This document shows, piece after piece, positions 9,075 through 19,470 of a stretch of DNA of 64,000 bases. The stretch comes from Gemmatimonas aurantiaca (GTDB lineage Bacteria; Gemmatimonadota; Gemmatimonadetes; Gemmatimonadales; Gemmatimonadaceae). The DNA lies in contig NZ_JBBCJO010000015.1 in the NCBI RefSeq assembly GCF_037190085.1, positions 1-64,000 on the forward strand, given 5' to 3'. Each line of letters starts with the position of its first letter. The stretch's first letter is position 1. Both the position numbers and the translations under genes were made by a program. Under the pieces are notes generated by a model. The model was not told where the DNA came from and did not search any database. It saw only the letters and a program-made list of their open reading frames with translations.

Positions 9075-10979
9075 CTACCTCCGCAAGCGCTGCACCAGCC
9101 CCGACGCCCGCGCCACCGATCGTTCGATCGCGGCAACCAGAACGCGCCGGTCCCCGAACAACGTGACGGAACGGCGGGCGCGGGTCACCCCGGTATAGAC
9201 GAGTTCACGGGTCAGCACCCGGCTGTCGACATCCGGAAGCACGAGCAGCACATGATCGAACTCCGATCCCTGCGACTTGTGCACCGTCATCGCCCAGGCC
9301 GTTTCGTGCATCGGCAGCTGCGACGGCGAGAGCGAACGCACCCCACCCTCCGGCGTGGGGAAATGCACCATCGGTACCCCGCCCACCGCCAGCACCACTC
9401 CGACATCGCCGTTGTAGAGCTGCGTGGACGGATCATTGGCGGTGATCAGGATGGGGCGATGATCGTACCATCCCGCCACGAAACGTCCCTGTCGCTGCAG
9501 CCAGCTTTCGATCAGGGTGTTGAGCCCGGCCACGCCGCTCGGACCTTCCCGTAACGCGGCAAGAATGCGGAACTGGGCAAGCGCCCCGAGAGCGTCGTCG
9601 GGCGTGATGGCCGAAAGAAAACGTTCGATCTGCGATTGCACGGGTGCCAGCAGCACCGCTGCCGTGCCAGGCAGATCGCGCAGCGCCACGTCATCACACG
9701 CGGGGTCATCGAGCACTCCGAGCACCTCGTCGCTGCGCCCGAGCCGCGTGCATTCCGCCAGACGTCCGATGCCCACCTGTCGTCCGAAACGCCAGGACAC
9801 CTGCAATCGGATCACCACATCCTGCAGCGGCAGGGGATGGTCTTCATGTACCAGCGCCGGAGCATGCACACCGGACAGTGTCGCGTACGCCTGTATGAGA
9901 TCGGCCGAATAGCGAACGGCGCCCGCCCGTCCATCGCCTTGCGCGGCCCTGGTGACATCCCCCAGCACGAATCCCGTATCGACACTGGCCAACTGATCGG
10001 GATCGCCCAGCACGAGCACACGCGCGGATGGTTTGAGAGCCGCAAACAGCGCGTCCATCATGAGCACGTCCACCATGCTCGCTTCATCGACGACCACCAC
10101 GTCCTCGGCGAGCGGACGATCGGCGTGAAAGCGGAATCGTTGCGTGGCCGGATGATAGCCAAGCAGACGATGCAACGTGCGTCCTCCGGTCGCCGCCGCA
10201 ATCTGCGTGAGCTCATGAAGACCATCGCGCACAGCCGCCGCACCAATCGCTTCCGACAGCCGCGCCGCGGCACGTCCGGTGGGTGCGGCCAGTGCGATCG
10301 TCAGCCCCGGATCCCGGTCGAGCAGCAGCGCCAGCAGCCGAGCGGCCACGGTGGTTTTCCCGGTACCGGGCCCTCCGGTGATGAACACCAGCGGTGACCG
10401 AAGCGCAGCCACGGCCGCCAGTGCCTGCCAATCCACCGTCGCTGCGTCACAGGCCGATGGAAAGAGTGCGCGGAACCGCGCCGTCGATACGGTTGGATCG
10501 ATCGTGACCACCGCCGCGGCGCGCCGACGGATTGCGACGGCCAGTCGTGATTCCGCCCGGTGATATCTCGACAGATACAACCGTTCGTTTTCGAGAACGA
10601 AGAGGGAAGAGCCGTCTGTGGACGCCTCATCCGCGGCGTCGGAGGAGGCAGGGGTGCACACGCCACTGTCCAGGAGAAGCCGTTGCCATTCGGCCAGAGA
10701 GGGAAACCGCATCACACGGCCACCGAGATCGACTTCCTGCCCGGCGTACTCTCCCAGTTCCACACAACTGTTGCCATCGGCTCGCTCGGCGCTCACCAGC
10801 AGGGCCGTGCACCGCAACAGCTCCTGCTTGGTCCCATCGGTCATGCCGTGTTCGCCGGCGAGACGCACCACCAGACGCGCAAACGACCGGTCCAGAGTCG
10901 ACACCACGATCTCCACCGGCACGTTTCCCGAAGCCACATCCGTACTTACACCCGTATTCATACTCGCGCCCGTGTTCAT
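9075..10979 (-). CDS. recD: Exodeoxyribonuclease V alpha subunit RecD (5'-3' helicase)
   Basis: Helicase subunit of RecBCD, 634 residues from the chosen start. Superfamily 1 motifs are Walker A GGPGTGKTT (near residue 200), Walker B VVVDEASMVD (near 295), and the C-terminal VHKSQGSEFDHV (near 563) and YTGVTRARRSV. The open frame extends upstream into recB, but the ATG at 10979 overlaps the recB stop as ATGA, which fixes the start by translational coupling. An N-terminal low-complexity stretch (MNTGASMNTGVSTD) is probably dispensable. Last gene of the recC-recB-recD unit. The hairpin repeat at 8945-9044 lies just beyond the stop. Confidence 0.95.
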   Translation of the reverse strand: MNTGASMNTGVSTDVASGNVPVEIVVSTLDRSFARLVVRLAGEHGMTDGTKQELLRCTALLVSAERADGNSCVELGEYAGQEVDLGGRVMRFPSLAEWQRLLLDSGVCTPASSDAADEASTDGSSLFVLENERLYLSRYHRAESRLAVAIRRRAAAVVTIDPTVSTARFRALFPSACDAATVDWQALAAVAALRSPLVFITGGPGTGKTTVAARLLALLLDRDPGLTIALAAPTGRAAARLSEAIGAAAVRDGLHELTQIAAATGGRTLHRLLGYHPATQRFRFHADRPLAEDVVVVDEASMVDVLMMDALFAALKPSARVLVLGDPDQLASVDTGFVLGDVTRAAQGDGRAGAVRYSADLIQAYATLSGVHAPALVHEDHPLPLQDVVIRLQVSWRFGRQVGIGRLAECTRLGRSDEVLGVLDDPACDDVALRDLPGTAAVLLAPVQSQIERFLSAITPDDALGALAQFRILAALREGPSGVAGLNTLIESWLQRQGRFVAGWYDHRPILITANDPSTQLYNGDVGVVLAVGGVPMVHFPTPEGGVRSLSPSQLPMHETAWAMTVHKSQGSEFDHVLLVLPDVDSRVLTRELVYTGVTRARRSVTLFGDRRVLVAAIERSVARASGLVQRLRR

Positions 10980-13900
10980 GCTCCGGCCTCTGAACGACGC
11001 CCGTCGAGCACGGCATCCAGCGCGTCGATGAGGGTGACATCGGGACGGTCGACATACCATCCGCTGCCCGCAGCCACCGCCGGAGAGAACCCTCTCAGAA
11101 ATGCGTAGGCGGCACCGCCCATATGCGTTTCGTATCGATATCCGGGTACACGCTGTTTCAGGAAGCGGTGCACCGCCACCAGGTAGAGGTGGTACTGCTG
11201 GACGTTGTGATGGCCGGCCATCACCCGCTCGAGTGACGCCTCTGCATAGGAGTCGATATCGAAACCGAGCTGGTTGGATTTCCAGTCCACCACATACCAT
11301 CGTCCCTCGTGTTCGAACAACAGATCCACGAAGCCGGTGAGGAATCCATGCACACGATCGGCACCCAGGGCGCGGACCTGATCGGCGTATGCGGCGCCAC
11401 GTGTACCTCCATACTGCGCGAACACGCGGGCAAGCCCCTGCCTAGTCAGTGCATGATCGGTCGATGCGAGCGGCAGCAGGAACTGCCACTCCCGCTTCGT
11501 GCGACTGGCTGGGACCTGATCGAGAGAAAACGACAGGGCGCCCACCCGGGATCGCAGCACACCGCGCATCATGCCCAGAACGGCTTCGATGCGTGCGTTC
11601 CGTTCTTCCGCGCTCATGTCCAGCGGTTCGAGTTCTCTCCAGATCAGCGCGCGGAGTTCTTCATCCGTGGCGTCGAAGCACGCACGCTCGAACAACGCAT
11701 GCAGCACGATACCGGGCCCGGTGCCTGCCGGAAATGTGCGGAAATCGCCGGCCTCACGAACGATGGGCGCGGCTTGCGTGACGTCGGATTGATCGTCGCG
11801 GTCACGCGCGGCACCCTCGTGCGCTGCTCCCCGCATGGCTTCGTAGCTGCCAGCCGTCAGCGAAGTGAAGCTGGCAATCGAGAAGGTCGAGAAACGTTCC
11901 CGGGGCGTGGGGAACGCCGGCAATATCCGCGCGGCGGGTGTGACATCGGCGTTCCGGACTTGGGTCGGTACCCGGCCAACGGGGCGCCAGCTGTCGACGA
12001 TGTCCACCGCCATGTATGAGGCATGTGCCTCGACGAGTGAACGGAGCATGGGTTCCCAGCAATGCAGATCGTCACGCAGTGATTCGGCCACCTCCGCCGG
12101 TGATGCGTTCACGGTCTCTCCATCATACAGCAGCCAGGACAGCGCCGAGTGTTCCGAACCGTTCGGCGCACGCCCGATGGGCCCCCATCCCACATACGTG
12201 CGATACCGCGCGCGTGTCAGCGCCACATACACCAACCGGCAATCTTCCGCCAACCGCTCGCGCTCGGCTTCGGCAATCCGCGTCTCCCGCTGCGCCGAGC
12301 CGTGATCGAAGACCACGCGTTCACCTTCATGCACCAGCACCGGTGCCGACGCATCGACGCGACGGACGCTCCAGAGCGTGGGACAGAGCACGATATCGTA
12401 TTCGAGTCCCTTGCTGCGATGCACCGTCACCACCTGCACCGCCTCGTCGTCGCTCTCCAGACGCAGTTCTCGGACACCCCGGGCATCGGCCTGCTCCGCG
12501 CGCGTGGATTCGAGCCAGCGCAGCAGCCCCTCCATGCCGAGTGCCTCGCTCTCGGCCGCTTCGTGCAGCAGCTCCTGCGCATGCCGGAGATTGGTGAGCC
12601 GTCGCTCGCCATCGACCTGCGCGAGCAAACGGGCCACGACCTGCCGAAGCTCGAAAAGCCGGCCGAGCAACTGCAACACGCCCCGGGCGACCCACAGATC
12701 ACGCAGAGTCACGAAATGATTGAGGATCTCCTCCCACTCGGCCTCCCCGGCCGGGGTATTCAGGCGGCGGAGATCATCGTGCCCGAACCCCCAGAGACCT
12801 GTCGTGAGCGCCGCCCGCACCCGCGCGAAGTTTCCGGGCGCGGCAATGGCTTCGAGCACGCGCTGCAGTTCCTCCATCTCACGGGAGTGCATGACGTCGC
12901 CGAGGCCCGTCAGCACTGCCGGCACACCGGCATTCGCGAGCAGGCGCACCATATCCGCCCCTTCGTGGCCGGCCCGCACCAGTACCGCAATGCGATTGGG
13001 ATTCCAGCCTTCCGCCACGTACCGCACGACAATGTCGGCACACGCCTCCAGAAGCAGCGCCCTGGCATCGCCCGCACTCGTGGGCACGGGTTTGCCGTTG
13101 CGCTCCTCCGGAGGCAGATACAGCCACTGCAATGCGTGCCTGCCCATCAACCGCGCGGGTGGTGCCGGGTGTTCGCGCGCCACGGCCGGCTGGAAACGGA
13201 TCTCGTCGTCGACGAAGGGTGCCGCCCGACGCGAGAACAGCGCATTCACCGCCTGCACCATCGCGGGTGTGCTGCGATGATTCTGTCCGAGCGTGTAGCG
13301 ATGCGCGGCGGCTCTTCCCGCCGCCAGATAGGCCCGTACATCGGCACCACGAAAGCCGTAGATCGCCTGTTTCGGATCGCCGATCAGGAAAAGCGGTCGT
13401 TTCGCGAATGCGATCCGGAAGACATGAAACTGATGACTGTCCGTGTCCTGGAACTCGTCGATGAGTGCCGCCTGATACTGCCGACGGATAGCGCGCGCCA
13501 GCAGCCCGTCGCTGCCCTGCGCGGCCAGCACCGTGTGCAATTGCGCCAGCAGATCGTCGAACCCGATGACATGGCGTTCCTGCTTGACCGCACGAACCCG
13601 TGTATCAGTCGCCAGAAGACAGTCCGCTCTCAGCGACAGCTCGAGCGTGAGCAGCGCTTCGTGCAATGCACTCGCCTTTCGTGCGATGGGCCAGTCGGAG
13701 ATGGCATCCGCCGCGGCCCGATTCTGCTTGCCGGCTTTGTTCGCCTTGGCGTACAGCGCGTCGGCACGCAGCATGTCGGCGATTTCCTGTGCCGCGGAGA
13801 GATCACCGGTCGTCGCGCGCACGGCCAGCCGCTCCAGGTCGTCTGGCGCTTCCGGGGCTTCAAAGACTGCGGCGAGTGGAGCCCCCTTGTTCCATTGCAC

Positions 13901-14632
13901 CGACGCCGCGGCCGCACGCAGGGCGTCGAGGGACCATACCGCGGCAAACGCGTCGAGGGCGCGCCGCACCGCAGCCTGCGCATCGCCCGGTGCGACGACG
14001 GGGTCGATGTCGGCATCCGGCCACCGGCGCCATGTGGCGTAGTCCCGCGCAAAAACCTGTGGCGACCAGCTTTTGGCCACCACCCACGCGGCCAGTGACA
14101 CATTCTCGTAGAATGTGCGACGCCACCAGTCCTCCATCGCTTCGGTGATGAGCGCTTCACCATCCTCCAGCAACTGCACACCGAACGAAGCGCCGCTCTC
14201 CAGGGCGAACTCGTCGAGCACCCGCCGGCAGAAGCCATGAATGGTGAACACCGAAAGAGAGTCCAGTGCGGCCAGCGCCTCCCGGATGCGCATCAGTGCC
14301 CAGAGTTCACGTCCATCGGCCAATCGTCTCAGCATCTCGATCGTCGGCGTGCTCTCGTGATCCCGGGCACCTGCCCAGACATCGCGCGCGAGGTGCAGCA
14401 TGTTCCGGATGCGGGTGACCAGTTCTTCGGTCGCCGCGTTGGTGAAGGTGACCACCAGGATATTGGCGAGACCATCGACCACCGGGCGGTCGTCCTCCAT
14501 CTCCAGCAGCAGGCGCACCACGCTCATGGCGATGTTGAATGTCTTGCCCGTGCCGGCACTGGCCTCGATGAGCGAGATCCCCCGATCGAACGGCGTGCAA
14601 TCCACTTCGAAGGGCGGCATGATCGTGGTCAC
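10976..14632 (-). CDS. recB: Exodeoxyribonuclease V beta subunit RecB (helicase-nuclease)
   Basis: 3'-5' helicase and nuclease subunit of RecBCD for double-strand-break processing, 1218 residues. Walker A is EASAGTGKTF (residues 23-32). UvrD-type motifs follow: LIDEFQDTD, LIGDPKQAIYGFRGAD and TVHRSKGLEYDIV. The C-terminal RecB nuclease core appears intact, with a His in GIVLHALFER, the Asp in GFVDLLFE and the VVDWKSNQLG motif near residue 1110. The start is GTG at 14632, overlapping the recC stop codon as GTGA; the next in-frame ATG is four codons later. Its stop overlaps the recD start. Confidence 0.96.
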   Translation of the reverse strand: MTTIMPPFEVDCTPFDRGISLIEASAGTGKTFNIAMSVVRLLLEMEDDRPVVDGLANILVVTFTNAATEELVTRIRNMLHLARDVWAGARDHESTPTIEMLRRLADGRELWALMRIREALAALDSLSVFTIHGFCRRVLDEFALESGASFGVQLLEDGEALITEAMEDWWRRTFYENVSLAAWVVAKSWSPQVFARDYATWRRWPDADIDPVVAPGDAQAAVRRALDAFAAVWSLDALRAAAASVQWNKGAPLAAVFEAPEAPDDLERLAVRATTGDLSAAQEIADMLRADALYAKANKAGKQNRAAADAISDWPIARKASALHEALLTLELSLRADCLLATDTRVRAVKQERHVIGFDDLLAQLHTVLAAQGSDGLLARAIRRQYQAALIDEFQDTDSHQFHVFRIAFAKRPLFLIGDPKQAIYGFRGADVRAYLAAGRAAAHRYTLGQNHRSTPAMVQAVNALFSRRAAPFVDDEIRFQPAVAREHPAPPARLMGRHALQWLYLPPEERNGKPVPTSAGDARALLLEACADIVVRYVAEGWNPNRIAVLVRAGHEGADMVRLLANAGVPAVLTGLGDVMHSREMEELQRVLEAIAAPGNFARVRAALTTGLWGFGHDDLRRLNTPAGEAEWEEILNHFVTLRDLWVARGVLQLLGRLFELRQVVARLLAQVDGERRLTNLRHAQELLHEAAESEALGMEGLLRWLESTRAEQADARGVRELRLESDDEAVQVVTVHRSKGLEYDIVLCPTLWSVRRVDASAPVLVHEGERVVFDHGSAQRETRIAEAERERLAEDCRLVYVALTRARYRTYVGWGPIGRAPNGSEHSALSWLLYDGETVNASPAEVAESLRDDLHCWEPMLRSLVEAHASYMAVDIVDSWRPVGRVPTQVRNADVTPAARILPAFPTPRERFSTFSIASFTSLTAGSYEAMRGAAHEGAARDRDDQSDVTQAAPIVREAGDFRTFPAGTGPGIVLHALFERACFDATDEELRALIWRELEPLDMSAEERNARIEAVLGMMRGVLRSRVGALSFSLDQVPASRTKREWQFLLPLASTDHALTRQGLARVFAQYGGTRGAAYADQVRALGADRVHGFLTGFVDLLFEHEGRWYVVDWKSNQLGFDIDSYAEASLERVMAGHHNVQQYHLYLVAVHRFLKQRVPGYRYETHMGGAAYAFLRGFSPAVAAGSGWYVDRPDVTLIDALDAVLDGRRSEAGA

Positions 14633-17600
14633 GATTCCGTGCTCCCCGCTTCCATCCGCATATCGGCCTGCCCGTCGACCAGCCCTTCCGTGGTCAACGC
14701 GGACTCGGCCGGCACCCAGAACGCCTCGGTAAGTGCGACGAATTCCTCCGCGTGCGTCTCGAAGGGATCACGGCCACGCCAGAGCAGCGCCACGTAGGGA
14801 TCGTCGGCGTCGCCCGTGCTGAACTCCCCCCCGGGCACATAGGCAGCGCGCGCGGCATCCAACGGTAATCTGGCTCCTTTCTTCGTGGCATTCACCGCCT
14901 TCCGATAGGCTTCGGCCGCGCCGGGAAAGTAGGGCACCGGCATGGAGAGCATGCGTCGATAGTGCCCGATGAGCACGTCGAGCAACGCCATGGGTTCCTG
15001 CAGGGCCTCGAATGTACGCACGCCGTCCAGCGACATCACACGCGTGGGACCGACGCCTCCCGCGGCGGCACGCGCCACGTGAGCAATCCACGCCTGCGTG
15101 AGATCCTTCACCTTGAGCGTGGCCGCGCGCACGCGCCACTGTTCATCCGGCAGCTGAAAATCGAGACGCCCCACCAGCTGCCAGTCACGCCTCTCCACAT
15201 CCACGGTCAGCGGCTCGAGAAACTGCGGGCGCCCGATCCGTCGCACCATCGGCGCCATCTGTCGCGACAGTCGATCGTACCACGCTTCGCCGAGCGGACC
15301 GGGAGGCAATTCTCCCGACGCCTCCACCAGCAGGCGTCGCGTACCGGCCGTGTGCGCACGATGCAGCACATCTTCGAGCATGCGCTGCTGGACACGGGTC
15401 CGGAGAAGACCGTCCATCTGCATGGGCTCGATATCCTGCACGGCTTCCCGCGCCGCACGCAGCGACAACTGCAACACCCGCTCCGCATGAAATCGCGAGG
15501 GATTGCACCACGCTGCCATGAGATCGTCCAGCGTGATCACCAGGCGTTCGGAAACCGTGTGCGCCCCGACTCCGACAAACGGCGGATCGACCAGCCGCTC
15601 CGATGCATCCGATATACTGCGTGCCAATGCGGCATCATAACTGAACAGGGCCGCCGTGGGGTCATCCGCCGTGGCAAAATAGGCCACACTGAACGGCTGC
15701 AATCGATGTTCCACGCGCAATGACGGATGGGGCGCACCATCCGTCGTCCGCACCGTCTCCTGCAGATACTGCAGCAACTCCGCCACCACGATGGAGGGCG
15801 CGATCTCGGCATTGTTCGTCTGCGAGCGACCCACATACGAAATGTGCAGGCGATCTTCCGCGCACAGCAGCGTGTCCAGTATCAATTGCCGGTCGTCCAT
15901 GCGCGGATCGCGGTCACCCGGCTGCCGGGTGCTGCCGATGAGATCGAACGCCGGTCGTCGCTCACGGCGTGGATAGGCGCGATCGTCGAGACCGAGCATG
16001 GCGATGACCCGGTGGGGGATGGCCCGCATGGGCTTCATCGCACAGATCGTGAGACCACCGGTCAGAAACCCGGTGGCGTGCTCCCGACTCTGCATCGCCG
16101 ACGACAGCCAGTCCCGCACCACCTCGAAAGCCACGACGGGGCCACGGCCATCATCATCGAGTGGCAAGGACGGCCAGGCGTTTCGCAGCGTGCCCTGCAG
16201 CGCGCGGATTTCCGACAGAATCTCTTCGTACGTCCGGCGCTCGGCCGCTCCATCGGGTTCGACGGCCCAGGTGAGGACGGCTTCGAGCACCACCGACCAC
16301 TCCGACAACACACGCGGCGTTCTGAGCAGACGCAGATATTCGTCCAGACGCTCGGCCCAGTCCGCAAAGACGCCGAGCAACTCGCTGTCTCCCGCGAGAT
16401 CGCCGGCCACCGGCAGCCGGCCGTCGATGATCGCGTCGACGGGGCCGGCGGCATACCCGGCAAGCAAACGATCGAGTCCGGTGCGCCAACTGTTTTCGCC
16501 GAACGCGGGAAGCTCCAGACGTTCGGCACGATCAGCGGCATCCCACCCCCAGCGGATGCCGGCACTCTGCACCCACGTCGTGATGTGCTCCACCTGAGCG
16601 ACGGTGATACCGAGCCTGCGACGCACGGGAGCCAGCGCGAGCAGGCGCATGACCTCACTGGCCGACAGACGCGACGTGACCAACCCCAGCAGCAGCTCGA
16701 ATGCCTGCAGCGGCGCGGATTCGCGGGCCAGGGCACGATCGGCCACCCGGAACGGAATGGTGATCCGATTGCCGGAGCCGCCCCCCCCGAACACGGACTC
16801 CGCGAGTGGGGCATAACGTTCCACGTCGGGGACCATCACGAGGATATCGTGAGGTCTGAGCGATGGATCGGACGCGAAGGCATCCAGCAGTTGATCCCGC
16901 AGCACCTCCATTTCGCGCAGCGGCGAATGGCAGATGTGCACGCCGATCGATCGATCGTTGGGCGCGACCAGGTACGTGGACGAAGCTGGCTCCGGCCACA
17001 GCATGGCACGCTGCAGATGATGCAGCAGCGTATCGCCCGATGGTCGCGCGGCACGCACATGGTGCATGCGCGGTGCCGTGCCGCCGGGTGACGGCGTGGT
17101 CAGGAGGCCGAGCAGTTCCCGCGATGCATGCCCGAACTGTTCGAACAGAGGCGAGTGCTCTTCACCCGGCCGCCAGTTCTCCCCATCGGGGATGAGCACG
17201 TAGAAACGCACGGGCACGAACCGCGCCACCGCCTGCAACAGACGGATGAACAGTGGCGGCAGCGTGGAGATGCCGAACACCGACAGTCTCGGCGGCAATC
17301 CTCCGGGAGCCACGGTCGCCTGCTCCAGACGTTCGATCGTCTGCAGGAACCACCGGGCGAAGTGCAGTGGCCGCTCTCCTTTGCCTTCGAGCAACCGCTG
17401 CCACAGCGCCCGCTGCCATGTGACATGCGGATTGTCGTGCGCCTCCGGCGATTCGGCGAGCGCTGCGTCACTCCCCGACTCCCAATCGAGCAGCCATTGC
17501 GGCCGATACAGGCGATATTCGTCGAAACGGCCGCTGATGCGACGGGCCAGTCCGTACCGTTTCACCGGGTCCGCCCGTGAGAGGAACTGCCGCAGCGGCG

Positions 17601-17967
17601 CATACACGGCCTCCCGCATCAACGCTTCGTCGCTGAGCAGCGAGAAGAGCCGCCAGGTGAGCGCTTCCTCCTCGAAGCGCGCGTCGATGGTCTGGAGGGG
17701 CTGCAGCGCGTCGGCCAGCGACCGGCAGAACGCCGCGGGAAACGGCAACCGCAACGACGCCGCACACCCGCGTCGCCGGGCCAATTGCTGCCGTACCCAA
17801 CGTTCCATGCCCAGACTCTGCACCACCACGATATCGTCGTCGAACGGTGGCAACGGCATCGCGGTCAGGATCTGGTCGAGATGCTCCACCAGCGCGTATG
17901 GCGAATCACCGGTGACGATCTCCAGACCGGCCACGGTTTCGACGGTTTCCCTCACTCCCGCATTCAC
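14629..17967 (-). CDS. recC: Exodeoxyribonuclease V gamma subunit RecC
   Basis: Chi-scanning subunit of RecBCD, 1112 residues, close to the usual ~1120. The N-terminal segment DDDIVVVQSLGMERWVRQQ followed by RLPFPAAF is the RecC signature, and the middle carries degenerate helicase motifs typical of the family (for example AMLGLDDRAYPRRERRPAFD). GTG start at 17967. The 10-bp gap to the upstream M20 hydrolase gene suggests cotranscription. The gene order recC-recB-recD without ptr differs from the E. coli recC-ptr-recB-recD arrangement. Confidence 0.94.
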   Translation of the reverse strand: MNAGVRETVETVAGLEIVTGDSPYALVEHLDQILTAMPLPPFDDDIVVVQSLGMERWVRQQLARRRGCAASLRLPFPAAFCRSLADALQPLQTIDARFEEEALTWRLFSLLSDEALMREAVYAPLRQFLSRADPVKRYGLARRISGRFDEYRLYRPQWLLDWESGSDAALAESPEAHDNPHVTWQRALWQRLLEGKGERPLHFARWFLQTIERLEQATVAPGGLPPRLSVFGISTLPPLFIRLLQAVARFVPVRFYVLIPDGENWRPGEEHSPLFEQFGHASRELLGLLTTPSPGGTAPRMHHVRAARPSGDTLLHHLQRAMLWPEPASSTYLVAPNDRSIGVHICHSPLREMEVLRDQLLDAFASDPSLRPHDILVMVPDVERYAPLAESVFGGGGSGNRITIPFRVADRALARESAPLQAFELLLGLVTSRLSASEVMRLLALAPVRRRLGITVAQVEHITTWVQSAGIRWGWDAADRAERLELPAFGENSWRTGLDRLLAGYAAGPVDAIIDGRLPVAGDLAGDSELLGVFADWAERLDEYLRLLRTPRVLSEWSVVLEAVLTWAVEPDGAAERRTYEEILSEIRALQGTLRNAWPSLPLDDDGRGPVVAFEVVRDWLSSAMQSREHATGFLTGGLTICAMKPMRAIPHRVIAMLGLDDRAYPRRERRPAFDLIGSTRQPGDRDPRMDDRQLILDTLLCAEDRLHISYVGRSQTNNAEIAPSIVVAELLQYLQETVRTTDGAPHPSLRVEHRLQPFSVAYFATADDPTAALFSYDAALARSISDASERLVDPPFVGVGAHTVSERLVITLDDLMAAWCNPSRFHAERVLQLSLRAAREAVQDIEPMQMDGLLRTRVQQRMLEDVLHRAHTAGTRRLLVEASGELPPGPLGEAWYDRLSRQMAPMVRRIGRPQFLEPLTVDVERRDWQLVGRLDFQLPDEQWRVRAATLKVKDLTQAWIAHVARAAAGGVGPTRVMSLDGVRTFEALQEPMALLDVLIGHYRRMLSMPVPYFPGAAEAYRKAVNATKKGARLPLDAARAAYVPGGEFSTGDADDPYVALLWRGRDPFETHAEEFVALTEAFWVPAESALTTEGLVDGQADMRMEAGSTES

Positions 17968-17977
17968 CTCGACACGC

Positions 17978-19363
17978 TCACGTCAATGCGCGATCGGCGG
18001 CGATCACGGCGTTGAGCAGCACATCGGCACCGTGCGCGACGTCTTCCGGCTTCGTGAATTCCCGCGGGGAGTGACTGATACCGCCCACGCTGGGCACGAA
18101 GATCATTCCCATCGGCGCGATATGCGCCACTTCCTGCGCATCATGCCCCGCGCCGCTGGGCATGCGCTGATGCGACAACCCCAGCGCGATGGCGCTCTGC
18201 TGGACGATGTCCATGATGCGGGGGTCGGAGAGTGCCGGCTGACTGTTGGCGTTGGTCGCGAACGCGAACGTCGTCCGCGTGGCTTCTCCGATCTCCTGGG
18301 CGATCTGCCGGAAGCGCGCCGCGAAACGCTCCAGTTTCGCGCCGTCGATATCGCGCAGATCGATCGTCATCACCACCTGCCCCGGAATGACGTTGGTGGT
18401 GTTCGGGGTCACGTTCACACGCCCGACGGTGGCCACCTGTCGCCCCGGTTCACCACGAATGGCCTCGTTGATGGCCACGGTGAAACGGGCCGCGGCCAGC
18501 ATCGCATCCTGCCGCTGATCCATCGGCGTGGTGCCGGCATGATTGGAGAATCCCGTGATCGTGACCTCGAACCACCGCAACCCCACGATGCCTTCCACCA
18601 CCCCGATCTGCCGGCCGCCCTGCTCCAGCAATCCACCCTGCTCGATGTGCAACTCCATGTAACAGGCCACATCGCCTTTCTTCTTCACACTCTCGCCGAT
18701 GCGGTCCGGATCGCCTCCGATGAGGCGGATCCCTTCACGCAGCGTCTTTCCGGAGCGGGCGACACGCGCGAGGTCCTGCTCTGTGAGCAGCCCCACGAAC
18801 CCCTGACTGCCGACGGTTCCACCCTCCTCGTTCTGCCACACCACCACATCGAGCGCATGCCGCAATCGCACACGCTGCTCCGCCAGCGACCGCGCCACTT
18901 CGATGGCGCTGAACGAACCCACGGGACCATCGAAGTTGCCGCCATCGGTGACCGAGTCGATGTGCGAGCCGATCATGATGGGTGCCAGCCTGGCATCCGT
19001 ACCCGGCACCCGCGCGATGATGTTCCCCAGGGTATCGAGCCGCGGCGTCAGGCCGCTCTGACGGAACAGGTCGAGCGTGAAGCGACGTCCCTCCAGATCG
19101 GCCTCACTGTACGCCACCCGGTTGATGCCGCCCGCTGTGCGGCCGATGCGATCGAATTGCGCCAGCCAGCCATTGAGGCGATCCCCGTTGACCCGCACGG
19201 GCGCGACGGGACTCCCGACATCGGCACTGTCCCTCCCGCGTCCCCACGCCGCGCCGAACACCGACCCTGCGACCGGTGCCGCCGGCAATACGGCCGCGAG
19301 TGTGGCCGCGTGCTGCAGGAAGGTGCGACGATGCATCGGTTCTTCATCCCGGGAAATGGTCAT
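17978..19363 (-). CDS. M20-family Zn-dependent amidohydrolase (hydantoinase/carbamoylase type), Tat leader
   Basis: Predicted amidohydrolase of 461 residues acting on N-carbamoyl amino acids or related ureides. The leader HRRTFLQHAATLAAVLPA looks like a twin-arginine signal, so export is likely, which is unusual for the mostly cytoplasmic carbamoylases. Metal-ligand motifs are GSHIDSV (near 133), NFDGPVG (near 144), WQNEEGG (near 178), MELHIEQGG (near 240) and GGISHSPREF (near 430). A dimerisation domain with GFSNHAGTTPM interrupts the catalytic domain, as in AmaB/HyuC. ATG at 19363 or 19336 (MHRRTF). It is the first gene of the leftward unit that continues into recC. Confidence 0.88.
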   Translation of the reverse strand: MTISRDEEPMHRRTFLQHAATLAAVLPAAPVAGSVFGAAWGRGRDSADVGSPVAPVRVNGDRLNGWLAQFDRIGRTAGGINRVAYSEADLEGRRFTLDLFRQSGLTPRLDTLGNIIARVPGTDARLAPIMIGSHIDSVTDGGNFDGPVGSFSAIEVARSLAEQRVRLRHALDVVVWQNEEGGTVGSQGFVGLLTEQDLARVARSGKTLREGIRLIGGDPDRIGESVKKKGDVACYMELHIEQGGLLEQGGRQIGVVEGIVGLRWFEVTITGFSNHAGTTPMDQRQDAMLAAARFTVAINEAIRGEPGRQVATVGRVNVTPNTTNVIPGQVVMTIDLRDIDGAKLERFAARFRQIAQEIGEATRTTFAFATNANSQPALSDPRIMDIVQQSAIALGLSHQRMPSGAGHDAQEVAHIAPMGMIFVPSVGGISHSPREFTKPEDVAHGADVLLNAVIAADRALT

Positions 19364-19470
19364 GCAGCAACGCTAGCACCGCGCCGCACGATTGGCGCGG
19401 GGGCAGGGATCAACGGTGTGAGGGAGTCCGCCCGACGATAGCCTTCCGAGCCGGAATGAGACACTTTGCA

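Noticed and set aside
10980..11300. Longer N-terminus of RecD reaching into recB
   Set aside because: It has no RecD-like sequence; the ATGA overlap gives a better start.
12149..14098. A 649-codon open frame antisense to recB
   Set aside because: Arg/His/Pro-rich shadow with no domain; recB motifs on the other strand are complete.
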